This document shows, piece by piece, positions 21,007 through 32,722 of a stretch of DNA of 64,000 nucleotides (position 1 is its first letter; each line of letters begins with the position of its first letter). The notes beneath the pieces are model-generated. The model was not told where the DNA came from. It did no database searches and worked only from the letters and a program-made list of their open reading frames with translations. Source of the DNA: Betaproteobacteria bacterium RIFCSPLOWO2_12_FULL_68_20 (GTDB taxonomy: Bacteria; Pseudomonadota; Gammaproteobacteria; Burkholderiales; SG8-39); the NCBI GenBank assembly GCA_001770655.1, contig MERQ01000014.1:57674-121673 (forward strand). The letters are read 5' to 3'. The translations under genes and the position numbers were made by a program.

Positions 21007-21606
21007 CTATCGCCTCGAGCGCAGCGCCCGCTCGACGCGCCGGCGCAGCGCCGGGATGACCTCGCGCTCGAACCAGGGATTCCTTTTCATCCACGCCCTG
21101 TTGCGCCAGCTCGGGTGCGGCAGCGGGAAAAACTGCGGCGCGTAGTCGCGAAACGACCGCACCGTCCCGGCGAGCGTGCGCTTGCGCCGCCCGCCCAGCC
21201 AGTAGGCCTGCGCGTAGCTGCCGACGAGCAGCGTCAGCCGCACGCCGGGCAGCGCGGCGCGGAACCTCGGCTGCCACAGCGGCGCGCACTCGGGGCGCGG
21301 CGCCAGGTCCGCTCCATTCACCGTCCCCGGGTAGCACAGGCCGCTCGGCACGATCGCGACTCTCGTGGCGTCGTAGAACGCTCCGCGATCCATGGCGAGC
21401 CAGGCGCGCAGCTGGTCTCCCGACGCGTCGTTCCACGGGATGCCGCTCTCGTGCACGCGGCGCCCGGGCGCCTGCCCGACGACGAGCAGACGCGCCGCGC
21501 GGCCGGCGAGGAACACCGGCTTCGGCCCGAGCGGCAGGTGCCGCTCGCACAGCCGGCAGGCGCGCGCCTCCCGGCACACGAGTGCGAGGGAGGCCGGGCG
21601 CGCCAT
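21007..21606 (-). CDS. uracil-DNA glycosylase-family protein
   Basis: 199 residues from ATG 21606, reading MARPASLALVCREARACRLC. Family markers: LLVVGQAPGRRVHESGIPWNDASGDQLRAW (motif A region), VPSGLCYPG, LLVGSYAQAYWL and PLPHPSWRNRAWMKRNPWF (motif B, HPS). A cysteine pair near the N-terminus (CREARACRLCERH) recalls Fe-S UDGs, but a full four-cysteine set is not visible. It may excise uracil or have lost activity; the family has many uncharacterised members. Divergent from purB. Confidence 0.8.
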   Translation of the reverse strand: MARPASLALVCREARACRLCERHLPLGPKPVFLAGRAARLLVVGQAPGRRVHESGIPWNDASGDQLRAWLAMDRGAFYDATRVAIVPSGLCYPGTVNGADLAPRPECAPLWQPRFRAALPGVRLTLLVGSYAQAYWLGGRRKRTLAGTVRSFRDYAPQFFPLPHPSWRNRAWMKRNPWFEREVIPALRRRVERALRSRR

Positions 21607-21611
21607 CGCCT

Positions 21612-21617
21612 TATAAT
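21612..21617 (+). promoter_or_regulatory. TATAAT -10 element for purB
   Basis: TATAAT in the 37-bp gap between the divergent UDG and purB starts, 26 bases before the purB ATG. No good -35 is visible at the expected distance. The complement TATTAT could also serve the UDG gene. Confidence 0.35.
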
Positions 21618-21643
21618 ACGGCGTCAAAAAACCCCCGCCGCTC

Positions 21644-23008
21644 ATGCCTTCGCCCCTCGCGGCGCTGTCGCCGCTCGACGGCCGCTACGCCAGGTTGGTC
21701 GACCCGCTGCGCGAATATTTCAGCGAGCAGGCGCTGATCCGCTACCGCGTGAGGATCGAGATCGCCTGGCTGCGCGCGCTCGCCGCGGAGCCGGCGATCC
21801 GCGAGCTGAAGCCGTTCTCGCGCGCCACCGAGACCGCCTTCGACCGGCTGCTCGGCGGCTTCTCGGAGCGCGACGCCGAGCACATCAAGAACATCGAGGC
21901 CCGCACCAGCCACGACGTGAAGGCGATCGAGTACTGGCTGAAGGGGCGCCTCGCCAGGAACCGCGAGGTGCAGGGCTCGCTCGAGTTCATCCACTTCGCG
22001 CTCACCTCGGAGGACGTCACCAACGTCGCCTACGCGCTGATGCTCGCCGATTCGCGCGCCAGGGCGATGCTCCCGGCGCTCGATCGCGTGGTCGCCGCGC
22101 TGCGCGGGCTCGCGCGGCGCCACGCCGGGCTGCCGATGCTCTCGCGCACGCACGGGCAGCCCGCCTCGCCGACCACGCTCGGAAAGGAAATGGCGAATTT
22201 CGCCCATCGCCTCGAGCGCGCGCGGCGCTCGATCGCGGCGGTGGCGATCCTCGGCAAGATGAACGGCGCGGTCGGCAACTACAACGCGCACCTCGCCGCG
22301 TACCCGGGCCTCGACTGGGAGCGCCTGTGCCGGCGCATCGTCGAGCGGCTCGGGCTGGAGTTCAACCCGTACACCACGCAGATCGAGCCGCACGACTCCT
22401 ACGCGGAGCTGTTCGACGCGTATGCGCGCGCCAACAGCGTGCTGCTCGACCTGGACCGCGACCTGTGGGGCTACGTCTCGCTCGGCTATTTCAGACAGAA
22501 GGCGAAAAAAGGCGAGGTCGGATCCTCCACCATGCCGCACAAGGTGAACCCGATCGACTTCGAGAACTCCGAGGGCAACGTCGGGGTCGCCAACGCGCTG
22601 CTGCGCCACCTCGCGGAGAAGCTCCCGGTGTCGCGCTGGCAGCGCGATCTCTCGGACTCGACCGCGCTCAGGAACGCGGGCGCGGCGCTCGGCCACGCGC
22701 TGCTCGCCTGGTCGGCGTGCGCGAAGGGGCTCGCCGGGCTCGAGGCCGACCGCGCGCGGCTCGCCGCGGACCTGGAGGCGAACTGGGAAGTGCTCGCGGA
22801 GGCGGTGCAGCAGGTGATGCGACGCCACGGCGTCGCCGACGCGTACGAGAAGCTGAAAGCGCTCACGCGCGGCAAGCGCCTGGACCGCGGCCGGCTCGCC
22901 GCGTTCATCCGCAAGCAGCCGATCCCGGCGGCGGAGAAGAAGCGCCTGCTCGCCCTGTCGCCGGCGCGCTACACGGGGCTCGCGGCCGAGCTGGCGAAGC
23001 GGATCTGA
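21644..23008 (+). CDS. purB: adenylosuccinate lyase
   Basis: 454 residues. LSPLDGRYARLVDPLREYFSE at the start is typical of the E. coli-type PurB; then IEARTSHDVKAIEYWLK, HFALTSEDVTNVAY, SRTHGQPASPTTLGKEMANF and the flexible signature loop GSSTMPHKVNPIDFENSEGN. It acts twice in purine synthesis, releasing fumarate from SAICAR and from adenylosuccinate. Ends three bases before the convergent secF stop. Confidence 0.97.
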   Translation: MPSPLAALSPLDGRYARLVDPLREYFSEQALIRYRVRIEIAWLRALAAEPAIRELKPFSRATETAFDRLLGGFSERDAEHIKNIEARTSHDVKAIEYWLKGRLARNREVQGSLEFIHFALTSEDVTNVAYALMLADSRARAMLPALDRVVAALRGLARRHAGLPMLSRTHGQPASPTTLGKEMANFAHRLERARRSIAAVAILGKMNGAVGNYNAHLAAYPGLDWERLCRRIVERLGLEFNPYTTQIEPHDSYAELFDAYARANSVLLDLDRDLWGYVSLGYFRQKAKKGEVGSSTMPHKVNPIDFENSEGNVGVANALLRHLAEKLPVSRWQRDLSDSTALRNAGAALGHALLAWSACAKGLAGLEADRARLAADLEANWEVLAEAVQQVMRRHGVADAYEKLKALTRGKRLDRGRLAAFIRKQPIPAAEKKRLLALSPARYTGLAAELAKRI

Positions 23009-23011
23009 GGG

Positions 23012-23950
23012 CTAGACTACCGCGCCTTCGTGCTGGTCGCGGCGGTCCTGCTTGGGCTTCACGAACTGCTCGCGGCTCGCTCCCAGCCACATGACCAGCG
23101 GGCTCGCCACCAGCACCGAGGAATAGATCCCGAACATGATCCCGATGGTGAGCGCGAGCGCGAAGTAGTGCAGCGCGGGGCCGCCGAACAGCAGCATGGT
23201 GGTCGCCATCACTTGCGTGCTGCCGTGGGTGATGATGGTGCGCGAGATCGTGCCGGTGATGGCCGCGTCGATCACCTCGGCCGTGGACGCCCTGCGCAGC
23301 TTGCGGAAGTTCTCGCGCACCCGGTCGAACACGATCACCGACTCGTTCACCGAGTAGCCGAGGACCGCCAGCACCGCGGCGAGCACCGGCAGGGAGAAAT
23401 CCCACTGGAAGAACGAGAAGAACCCCAGGATGATGACCACGTCGTGCAGGTTGGCGACGATCGCCGACAGGCCGAAGCGCCACTCGAAGCGCAGCCATAG
23501 GTAAAGGACGATGCCGACCGCGGTGACCAGCAGCGCGAGCGCGCCGTATTCCGCGAGCTCCCTGCCGACCTGCGGGCCGACGAACTCCACCCGCCGCAGC
23601 TCGGCCGACGCGTCGCCGGCCTTGAGCAGCGCCATCACCTTCTGCGACAAATCCGCGCTCGACTGGCCCTTCTCCAGGTGCATGCGGATCAGCACCTCGC
23701 GCGAGGAGCCGAAGTTCTGCACCTCGGACTTGTAGCCCGCCTTGTCGAGCGAGTCGCGGATCCTGTCGACCTCGGCGGCCTGCTGGTAGCCCACCTCGAT
23801 GAGCGTCCCGCCGGTGAACTCGATCGAAAAATTGAGCCCCCTGGTGGCGAGGAAGAATACCGCGGCGAGGAAAGTGACGAGCGAAATGACGTTGAAGACG
23901 AGCGCATGCCGCATGAACGGGATGGTGCGCCGGATCTTGAAGAACTCCAT
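23012..23950 (-). CDS. secF: protein translocase subunit SecF
   Basis: 312 residues with six membrane helices. Conserved features: short N-terminal helix, NFSIEFTGGTLIEVGYQ, the periplasmic domain, GPQVGRELAEYGALALLV, LRFEWRFGLSAIVANLHDV, LAVLGYSVNESVIVFDRVREN and TISRTIITHGSTQ. With SecD it forms the proton-driven unit that pulls exported proteins across the inner membrane. Eight bases after secD. Confidence 0.97.
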   Translation of the reverse strand: MEFFKIRRTIPFMRHALVFNVISLVTFLAAVFFLATRGLNFSIEFTGGTLIEVGYQQAAEVDRIRDSLDKAGYKSEVQNFGSSREVLIRMHLEKGQSSADLSQKVMALLKAGDASAELRRVEFVGPQVGRELAEYGALALLVTAVGIVLYLWLRFEWRFGLSAIVANLHDVVIILGFFSFFQWDFSLPVLAAVLAVLGYSVNESVIVFDRVRENFRKLRRASTAEVIDAAITGTISRTIITHGSTQVMATTMLLFGGPALHYFALALTIGIMFGIYSSVLVASPLVMWLGASREQFVKPKQDRRDQHEGAVV

Positions 23951-23958
23951 GCCTCAGC

Positions 23959-25818
23959 TCACTTCCACGCCGTGTCGCCGATCGACAGTCGCGCCAGGCG
24001 GCGGCGCTGGCCGTAGACGAGGTTGACGATGCCTCGCGACACCGTCACCGCCGAGAACATCGACGTGAGGATGCCCAGGACGTGCACCACCGCGAAGCCG
24101 CGCACCGGCCCGGAGCCGAAGATGAGGAGCGCGAGCCCGGCGACGAGCGAAGTGATGTTCGAGTCGAGGATCGTACCCCAGGCGCGCTCGTAGCCGGCGG
24201 CGATCGCCGCCTGCGGCGACTGCCCGCCGCGGATCTCCTCGCGGATGCGCTCGTTGATGAGCACGTTGGCGTCGATCGCCATGCCGAGCGTGAGCGCGAT
24301 GGCGGCGATGCCGGGAAGCGTGAGCGTCGCCTGCAGCAGCGAGAGCAGCGCGACCAGCATCAGCAGGTTCACGCCGAGCGCGAACGACGAGATGACGCCG
24401 AAGAGCACGTAGTAGACCGACATGAACACCACGATCGCGGCAAAGCCCCAGCGCGTCGAGTTGAATCCCTTCTCGATGTTCTCCTTGCCGAGGCTCGGCC
24501 CGACGGTGCGCTCCTCGACGATCTCCATCGGCGCGGCGAGGGACCCCGCGCGCAGCAGCAGCGCCACGTCGTTCGCCTCGGTGGTGGTCATGCGGCCGGA
24601 GATCTGCACGCGGCCGCCGGGGATCTCGGTCTTGATGACCGGGGCGGTGATCACCTCGCCCCTGCCTTTCTCGATGAGCAGGATCGCCATCCTCTTGCCG
24701 ACGTTCTCGCGCGTCACCTCCTGGAAGATGCGCGCGCCCGGGCCGTCGAGGCGCATGTTCACCGCCGGCTCGTTGGTCTGCTGGTCGAACCCCGGCTGCG
24801 CGTCGGTCAGCCGGTCGCCGGTGAGCACCACCTGCTTCTTGACGATGACCGGCTGGCCGTTTCTCTCGACGTAGTACTCGGTGCCGAAGGGCACTTCGCC
24901 GCGCGCCGCCGCGGCGAGGATCTCGGGCCGCATCTTGTCCTCGTCCAGCATGCGGATCTCGAGGCTCGCGGTGCGCCCCAGGATGTCCTTCGCCTTGGCG
25001 GTGTCCTGCACGCCCGGCAGCTGCACCACCACGCGGTCGGCGCCCTGCTGCTGGATCACCGGCTCGGCCACTCCCAGCTCGTTGATGCGGTTGTGCAGGG
25101 TGGTGATGTTCTGCCTGATCGCGTAGTCCTGGGTGCGCTTCGCCGCCTCGGGCTTGAGCGAGGCGACGAGCAGCAGGTCCTGGCCGTCCTCGCGCTCGGC
25201 GAGCGCGAGATCGGTGAGGTTGGCGAGGAGCGTCTCGCGCGCGCGCTCGCGCATCTGCGCGTCGCGGAAGCGCACGCGCAGCGTCTGGCCCTCTCGCGTG
25301 ACGCCGCCGTGCCGGATGGCCTTCTCCCTCAGCTGCGAGCGCACGTCGCCGGCGAGGCTCTCGATGCGCTTGGTGATCGCAGCCTGCATGTCCACCTGGA
25401 GCAGGAAGTGCACGCCCCCGCGCAGGTCGAGGCCGAGGTACATCGGCAGCGCGCCGATCGCGCTCAGCCAGTTCGGCGACGCGGGCAGCAGGTTCAGCGC
25501 CACCACGTAGGACGGGTTCGCGGCATCGGGGTTGAGCGCCCGGTCGACCGCGTCCTTCGCCTTGAGCTGCGTGTCGGTGTCGGCGAAGCGCACGCGCATG
25601 CTGTTCGGATCGAGAACCGACCCGGTGAAAGGGATCTTTGCCGCGTTGAGCGTCTGCTCGACGCGCTGCATCAGCGCAGCGTCCACCTTCAGCGTCGCCT
25701 TTGCGCTCGACACCTGCACCGCGGGCGATTCGCCGTAGAAGTTCGGCAGCGTGTAGAGCAGCGCCGCGACGACGGCCACCGCGATCAGCGCGTTCTTCCA
25801 GAGCGGGAAGCGGTTCAC
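23959..25818 (-). CDS. secD: protein translocase subunit SecD
   Basis: 619 residues, GTG start (MNRFPLWKNALIAV) directly after the yajC stop. The first helix is followed by a large periplasmic region with LGLDLRGGVHFLLQVD and NITTLHNRINELGVAEPVIQQQGADRVVVQLPGVQD. Five C-terminal helices include LPGIAAIALTLGMAIDANVLINERIREE and FGSGPVRGFAVVHVLGILTSMFSAV. Partner of SecF and YajC in the Sec holocomplex. Confidence 0.97.
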   Translation of the reverse strand: MNRFPLWKNALIAVAVVAALLYTLPNFYGESPAVQVSSAKATLKVDAALMQRVEQTLNAAKIPFTGSVLDPNSMRVRFADTDTQLKAKDAVDRALNPDAANPSYVVALNLLPASPNWLSAIGALPMYLGLDLRGGVHFLLQVDMQAAITKRIESLAGDVRSQLREKAIRHGGVTREGQTLRVRFRDAQMRERARETLLANLTDLALAEREDGQDLLLVASLKPEAAKRTQDYAIRQNITTLHNRINELGVAEPVIQQQGADRVVVQLPGVQDTAKAKDILGRTASLEIRMLDEDKMRPEILAAAARGEVPFGTEYYVERNGQPVIVKKQVVLTGDRLTDAQPGFDQQTNEPAVNMRLDGPGARIFQEVTRENVGKRMAILLIEKGRGEVITAPVIKTEIPGGRVQISGRMTTTEANDVALLLRAGSLAAPMEIVEERTVGPSLGKENIEKGFNSTRWGFAAIVVFMSVYYVLFGVISSFALGVNLLMLVALLSLLQATLTLPGIAAIALTLGMAIDANVLINERIREEIRGGQSPQAAIAAGYERAWGTILDSNITSLVAGLALLIFGSGPVRGFAVVHVLGILTSMFSAVTVSRGIVNLVYGQRRRLARLSIGDTAWK

Positions 25819-26142
25819 CTACTGGATGCTTTTGATGGTGCCCTTGGGCAGCGGCACCTGCACCGAAGCTCGCTGGACGGTGACCTCGGTGCCGGGCGCG
25901 ATCTCCAGCGTGACGTACTGGTCGCCCACCTTGGTGATGCGGCCCACCATGCCGCCCGCGGCGACCACCTCGTCGCCCTTCTGCAGCGCCTCGACCATCT
26001 GCTTGTGCTCTTTCGCGCGCTTCATCTGCGGCCGGATCATCAGGAAGTACAGCAGCACGAACATCAGGATGATCGGCAGCAGGCCGATGAATCCGGCGTC
26101 GCCGCCGCCGGCGGCCTGCGCATAGGCCGGGGAGATGAGCAA
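25819..26142 (-). CDS. yajC: preprotein translocase subunit YajC
   Basis: 107 residues. One membrane helix (FIGLLPIILMFVLLYFLMIRPQMKRAKEH) with the conserved FLMIRPQ end, followed by a small cytoplasmic domain (LQKGDEVVAAGGMVGRITKVGDQYVTLEI). First gene of yajC-secD-secF here. In most proteobacteria it directly follows tgt; here a hemerythrin gene on the other strand separates them, so the Sec genes need their own promoter in the 107-bp gap. Confidence 0.97.
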   Translation of the reverse strand: MLISPAYAQAAGGGDAGFIGLLPIILMFVLLYFLMIRPQMKRAKEHKQMVEALQKGDEVVAAGGMVGRITKVGDQYVTLEIAPGTEVTVQRASVQVPLPKGTIKSIQ

Positions 26143-26188
26143 GGCTAACTCCTTGGTGAGACTGGGAAAGGGGGCAGATTATAGACCA

Positions 26189-26229
26189 TTGACCTGGATC
26201 AGAGCGGCGCGCGCGAGCTCGGCGACAAT
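26189..26229 (+). promoter_or_regulatory. FNR-type class II promoter of the hemerythrin gene
   Basis: TTGACCTGGATCAG (26189-26202) matches the FNR consensus TTGAT-N4-ATCAA at eight of ten positions, with the typical CTGG centre. GACAAT (26224-26229) fits a -10. The box centre at 26195.5 puts a start at about 26237, exactly 41.5 bases downstream as in class II FNR promoters. AAGGAGG and the ATG at 26250 follow. Confidence 0.6.
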
Positions 26230-26249
26230 CGCGCTTCAAGGAGGGCACG

Positions 26250-28830
<2,581 letters not shown>

Positions 28831-28840
28831 CCGTGCCAAT

Positions 28841-28846
28841 TATAAT
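28841..28846 (+). promoter_or_regulatory. TATAAT -10 element for tRNA-Leu
   Basis: A perfect TATAAT lies 12 bases before the first base of the mature tRNA, in the 27-bp gap between queA and the tRNA. The -35 region is inside queA and has no clear match to TTGACA. Confidence 0.5.
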
Positions 28847-28857
28847 TTCAGGCTGGC

Positions 28858-28944
28858 GCCGGAATGGCGGAACTGGTAGACGCGCCGGACTCAAAATCCG
28901 GTGCTGGCGACAGCGTGAGGGTTCGAGTCCCTCTTCCGGCACCA
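28858..28944 (+). tRNA. tRNA-Leu (CAA)
   Basis: An 87-base class II tRNA. Acceptor stem GCCGGAA / TTCCGGC, D arm GGCGGAACTGGTAGACGC, anticodon stem CCGGA-CTCAAAA-TCCGG with anticodon CAA (reads UUG), a long variable arm, and T loop GGTTCGAGTCC. The discriminator A and CCA end are encoded (28941-28944). Confidence 0.96.
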
Positions 28945-29058
28945 GGGTCAGAATCTGTCAGGGCGCGCGACTCGCGCACGAAAGCGGCGCTGCTGGCTGG
29001 ACAAGGGACACGGGCCCGGCGTAGGCTTTCCGGCCTGAATCGGGTCCCTGGGGGAGTG

Positions 29059-30156
29059 ATGGCCAAGGCGCAGGTCAGGGTGCTGCCTTCGGCGCGCAAT
29101 ACCGTGATGGTGGTCGACGACCAGTCGACCGGCCGCGCGATCCTCGAGCAGGTGGTGCGCAGCCTCGACGAGCGCGTGATCGTGGAGGGCTTCGCGCGAC
29201 CCGTCGACGCGGTGGTGTGGGCGACGCGGCACGTCAGCGACCTGGTGCTCGTCGACTACATGATGCCGGAGATGGACGGCATCGAGTTCGTCAAGCGCCT
29301 GCGCGCGCTGCCCGGCTACGAGCACGTGCCGATCATCATGGTCACGGTGCACGACGACCGCAAGGTGCGCTACGCGGCCCTGGATGCCGGAATCACCGAC
29401 TTCCTCACCAAGCCGGTGGACGCGCGCGAGTGCCTGGCGCGCTGCAGGAACCTGCTCACGCTGCGGCGCCAGCAGCTCGCGCTCGAGGACCGGCGGCGCC
29501 TGCTCGAGCACATGGTCGACGACGCGACGCGCGAGGTGCGCGAGCGCGAGAAGGAGACGCTGCTGAGGCTCGCCCGCGCGGGCGAGTACCGCGACGAGGA
29601 CACCGGCTATCACCTGCTCCGCATGTCGCGCTACTCGCGCCTGATCGCGAACGCGATCGACCTGGAATTCGACCAGGCCGAGACCGTCGAGCTCGCCGCG
29701 CCGCTGCACGACATCGGCAAGATCGGCATCCCGGACCAGATCCTGCTCAAGCCGGGCAAGCTCGACGAGGGCGAATGGCAGGTGATGAAGCGCCACCCGG
29801 TGATCGGCCACGAGATCCTGAAGGGCAGCGCCTCGAAGTACGTGCGCATGGGCGCGCTGATCGCGCTGGGGCACCACGAGAAGTACGACGGCACGGGCTA
29901 CCCGAACGGCCTGGAGGGCGACCACATCCCGCTGTGCGCCCGCATCGTCGCGGTCGCCGACGTCTACGACGCGCTCACCTCGGTGCGGCCGTACAAGACC
30001 GCGTGGCCGAGCGAGCAGGCTTTCGAGCACCTGGCCGCGCAGCGTGGCAGGCACTTCGACGCGCGCCTGGTCGAAGCCTTCCTCGGCGTCAGGGAGCAGG
30101 TGCTCGAGGTGCAGCGCGAATGGCACGGGCCGCCGGCAGCGGCGGAGAAATCCTGA
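29059..30156 (+). CDS. rpfG: RpfG: response regulator with HD-GYP cyclic di-GMP phosphodiesterase domain
   Basis: 365 residues from ATG 29059; the ORF-track start runs through the tRNA. Receiver domain: VVDDQSTGRAILEQ with acidic pair and the phospho-acceptor Asp66 in VLVDYMMPEMDG, followed by the conserved Lys in FLTKPVD. HD-GYP domain: HDIGKIGIPDQILLKPGKL (HD at about 217), HPVIGHEIL and GHHEKYDGTGYPNGL (GYP at 280-282). It should hydrolyse cyclic di-GMP when phosphorylated. The stop overlaps the rpfC start (TGATG), matching the Xanthomonas rpfG-rpfC pairing. Confidence 0.93.
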   Translation: MAKAQVRVLPSARNTVMVVDDQSTGRAILEQVVRSLDERVIVEGFARPVDAVVWATRHVSDLVLVDYMMPEMDGIEFVKRLRALPGYEHVPIIMVTVHDDRKVRYAALDAGITDFLTKPVDARECLARCRNLLTLRRQQLALEDRRRLLEHMVDDATREVREREKETLLRLARAGEYRDEDTGYHLLRMSRYSRLIANAIDLEFDQAETVELAAPLHDIGKIGIPDQILLKPGKLDEGEWQVMKRHPVIGHEILKGSASKYVRMGALIALGHHEKYDGTGYPNGLEGDHIPLCARIVAVADVYDALTSVRPYKTAWPSEQAFEHLAAQRGRHFDARLVEAFLGVREQVLEVQREWHGPPAAAEKS

Positions 30157-32681
30157 TGTCGGCGCGCGCCGCGACGACGTTGGGCCCGCTCGGGCGGCTG
30201 CGCGCGCGGCTTGCCGCGCGCCCGGATACCGAGCACGAGCAGTGCATCCTGCGACTGGTCATCGGCGGGTTGCTCGTGCTGTATTTGCTGCCCAATGCAG
30301 ACGCGCCCGAGCGCGTGCTGATCCTGTACGTAGGCGGCGCGCAATTGGCAATCGGCGTGCTCATCTTCCTGTGCGCCGCATACTCGACGAATGTGTCGCC
30401 GGCGCGGCGCGTGCTTGCGCAGTTCGCCGACGTCGCGGCGATCACCGCGTATATGGCGCTCGGCGGCGAGTGGGCGGCGCCGCTGTTTCTGCTCTACATG
30501 TGGGTGACGCTCGGGAGCGGCTTCCGCTTCGGCGCCCCCTATCTTGCCTCCGAGCTCGCCATGAGCGTCGTCGGGTTCGGCATCGCCATCTACGCGAACG
30601 ACTGGTGGCGCTCGCACACCGCGCTGGGGATCGGACTGCTGATCGGGATGTTCGCGCTCAGCATGTACGTCCTTTCGCTGGTGCGGCGCTTGTTCGACGC
30701 GCTCGCGCGGGCGGAGGCGGCGAACGTCGCCAAGCGCCGCTTCATCTCGGTGGTCAGCCACGAGATGCGCACCCCGCTCAACGCGATCATCGGCATGTTG
30801 GACCTGCTGCGCGACACCTCGCTCAACCGCGAGCAGGCGGACATGCTGCAGACGCTGCGCGGCTCCTCGCGCGTCATGCTCGGCCTCGTCGAGGACGTGC
30901 TCGACTTCTCCAAGATCGAGGCGGGAAAGCTTGCGCTGGAGAAGACCGACTTCGATCTGCACGCGCTCGTCAACAGCACCTGCCGCATCGTCGCCGCGCA
31001 GGCAGCGGCCAGGGGCATCGAATTCCTTGTCTCGATCATGCCCGAGGTGCCGCCCGCGGTGCGCGGCGACCCGCACCACCTGCGTCAGATCCTCATCAAT
31101 CTCGCCGGCAACGCGGTGAAGTTCACCGATCGCGGCAGCGTGACGGTGCACGTCTCGGCGCAATCGGAAACCGAGACCCGCGTGCGGCTGAAATTCTCGA
31201 TCCGCGACACCGGCGTGGGCATCGCGCCCGAGGCCCAGGCGCGCATTTTCGAGAGCTTCACCCAGGCCGACCAGTCGACGACCCGGCGCTTCGGCGGAAC
31301 GGGCCTCGGCACCACCATCGCCAAGCAACTGGTCGAGCTGATGGGCGGCCGCATCGGCCTGGAGAGCGCGGTCGGCCTGGGCAGCACCTTCTGGGTGGAG
31401 ATCGAGCTCGAGAAGCATCCCGAGCGGGCCGTTTCGGGCGCGGGCGAGCTGGCCGGGGCGAGGATCCTGCTGGTCGGCTTCCCGGAGGCGCAGCGGGCGC
31501 CGCTAGAGGAGGCGCTCTCGGGCTGGGGCGCGACGCCGGTGGCGGTCGCCACCGTCGAAGCGGCGGTCGCGCGCTTCGTCTCCGAGATCAGCCGGGCGAA
31601 GCCCTACCACAGCGCGCTGCTGTACGCGACGCGCGAGGATCGGAACCTCGCGCAGCGCTTCCGCCGCGCCGTGCCCGATCCCGCGCCCGCCACCATTCTC
31701 GCCGTGCCGTACGAAGCCGACGTGCAGCGCTTCGACGCGCTTAGCTCCGGCTTCACCGCGGTGCTCGAGCTCCCGTTCGACAAGCGCCGGCTCTTCAACG
31801 TGCTGCACTCGGTCTCGGCCGGCGTGGAGGTGCGCGAAGGGGTCGTGCGCCTGCAGGACTACGCGCGCCGCAGCGCGGCGGCAAAAAAGCTGCGCGTGCT
31901 GGTGGCGGACGACAATCCCACCAACCGCGAGGTCATCGGCAAGATCCTCGAGCGCGGAGGGCACACCGCCGTCCTCGTGAATGACGGCGGGCAGGCGCTC
32001 GACGCGTTGGAGCGCGAGCGCTACGACCTCGTGATCCTCGACCGCAACATGCCGGGGATGGGCGGCATCGAGGCGCTGCAGGCGCTGCGCCTGATGACCC
32101 GCGGACGCGAGCGCCTGCCGGTGATCATGCTCTCCGCGGACGTCACCGACGAGGCGAAGCGCGAGGCCCTGGAGGCCGGCGCCGACGCCTTCCTGCCCAA
32201 GCCGATCGAGGCGCTGCGGCTGCTCGAGGAGATCCAGACACTTTACGCCGCCGCCTCCGAGCGCGCGCGGCACGCCGAGACCAGCGTGCCCGCGCGCGCC
32301 GCAAGGGCCACCGAGCCGGTCGCGGTGCTCGACCTGGAGACTCTCGAGCGTGTGCGCGAGCTCGGCACTTCCGCGGGGTTCGTGGAGAAGCTGATCGGCG
32401 TGTTCATCGCCGACAATTCGACGCTCCTCGGCCGCATCGAGCAGGCGCTCGCCGCGCGCAATTGCCATGAATTGCGCTCGCTGCTGCACGCGATGAAGGG
32501 GTCCTCGGCCAGCATGGGGACGGACCGCCTTACGCAGCTGTGCGCTAGCCTCGGCAGGCTTTCCGACGCCGAGCTGCGTCTGCAGGCGCCGGCGCTGCTG
32601 CGCACGCTTTCCGAGGAGCTCGCCGCCGCGCACACGCAGCTCGAGCGCTACGTGCAGGACAGGCAGTCGTCGGCCGTCTAA
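30156..32681 (+). CDS. rpfC: RpfC: hybrid sensor histidine kinase for diffusible signal factor
   Basis: 841 residues. The N-terminus RARLAARPDTEHEQCILRLVIGG is the RpfC hallmark (RPDSEHEQ), followed by about five membrane helices and FLLYMWVTLGSGFRFGAPYL. Then HisKA with His202 in VVSHEMRTPLNAIIGM, HATPase (NLAGNAVKF, FGGTGLGTTIAKQL), a degenerate receiver-like part (ILLVGFPEAQRAPLEEAL), a true receiver with Asp629 in VILDRNMPGMGG, and a C-terminal HPt domain with His778 in LLHAMKGSSASMG. It senses the DSF fatty acid and relays phosphate to RpfG. Longer than Xanthomonas RpfC (about 726) because of the extra pseudo-receiver. Confidence 0.93.
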   Translation: MSARAATTLGPLGRLRARLAARPDTEHEQCILRLVIGGLLVLYLLPNADAPERVLILYVGGAQLAIGVLIFLCAAYSTNVSPARRVLAQFADVAAITAYMALGGEWAAPLFLLYMWVTLGSGFRFGAPYLASELAMSVVGFGIAIYANDWWRSHTALGIGLLIGMFALSMYVLSLVRRLFDALARAEAANVAKRRFISVVSHEMRTPLNAIIGMLDLLRDTSLNREQADMLQTLRGSSRVMLGLVEDVLDFSKIEAGKLALEKTDFDLHALVNSTCRIVAAQAAARGIEFLVSIMPEVPPAVRGDPHHLRQILINLAGNAVKFTDRGSVTVHVSAQSETETRVRLKFSIRDTGVGIAPEAQARIFESFTQADQSTTRRFGGTGLGTTIAKQLVELMGGRIGLESAVGLGSTFWVEIELEKHPERAVSGAGELAGARILLVGFPEAQRAPLEEALSGWGATPVAVATVEAAVARFVSEISRAKPYHSALLYATREDRNLAQRFRRAVPDPAPATILAVPYEADVQRFDALSSGFTAVLELPFDKRRLFNVLHSVSAGVEVREGVVRLQDYARRSAAAKKLRVLVADDNPTNREVIGKILERGGHTAVLVNDGGQALDALERERYDLVILDRNMPGMGGIEALQALRLMTRGRERLPVIMLSADVTDEAKREALEAGADAFLPKPIEALRLLEEIQTLYAAASERARHAETSVPARAARATEPVAVLDLETLERVRELGTSAGFVEKLIGVFIADNSTLLGRIEQALAARNCHELRSLLHAMKGSSASMGTDRLTQLCASLGRLSDAELRLQAPALLRTLSEELAAAHTQLERYVQDRQSSAV

Positions 32682-32722
32682 CGGCTTGAACGCCCGCCGA
32701 ACGGTTATTATCGTTCGTCATC

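Noticed and set aside
28945-29058. Coding extension of rpfG upstream through the tRNA
   Set aside because: The ORF-track start overlaps tRNA-Leu; the receiver domain begins well after ATG 29059. The 114-bp gap shows no other clear feature.
30156-32681. RpfC as a general BarA-like hybrid kinase
   Set aside because: The RPDTEHEQ N-terminus, membrane pattern and coupling to an REC-HD-GYP gene with rpfF nearby are specific to RpfC.
32686-32711. Promoter TTGAAC...TATTAT before the hydrolase gene
   Set aside because: The spacer is only 14 bp, too short for a normal sigma-70 promoter.
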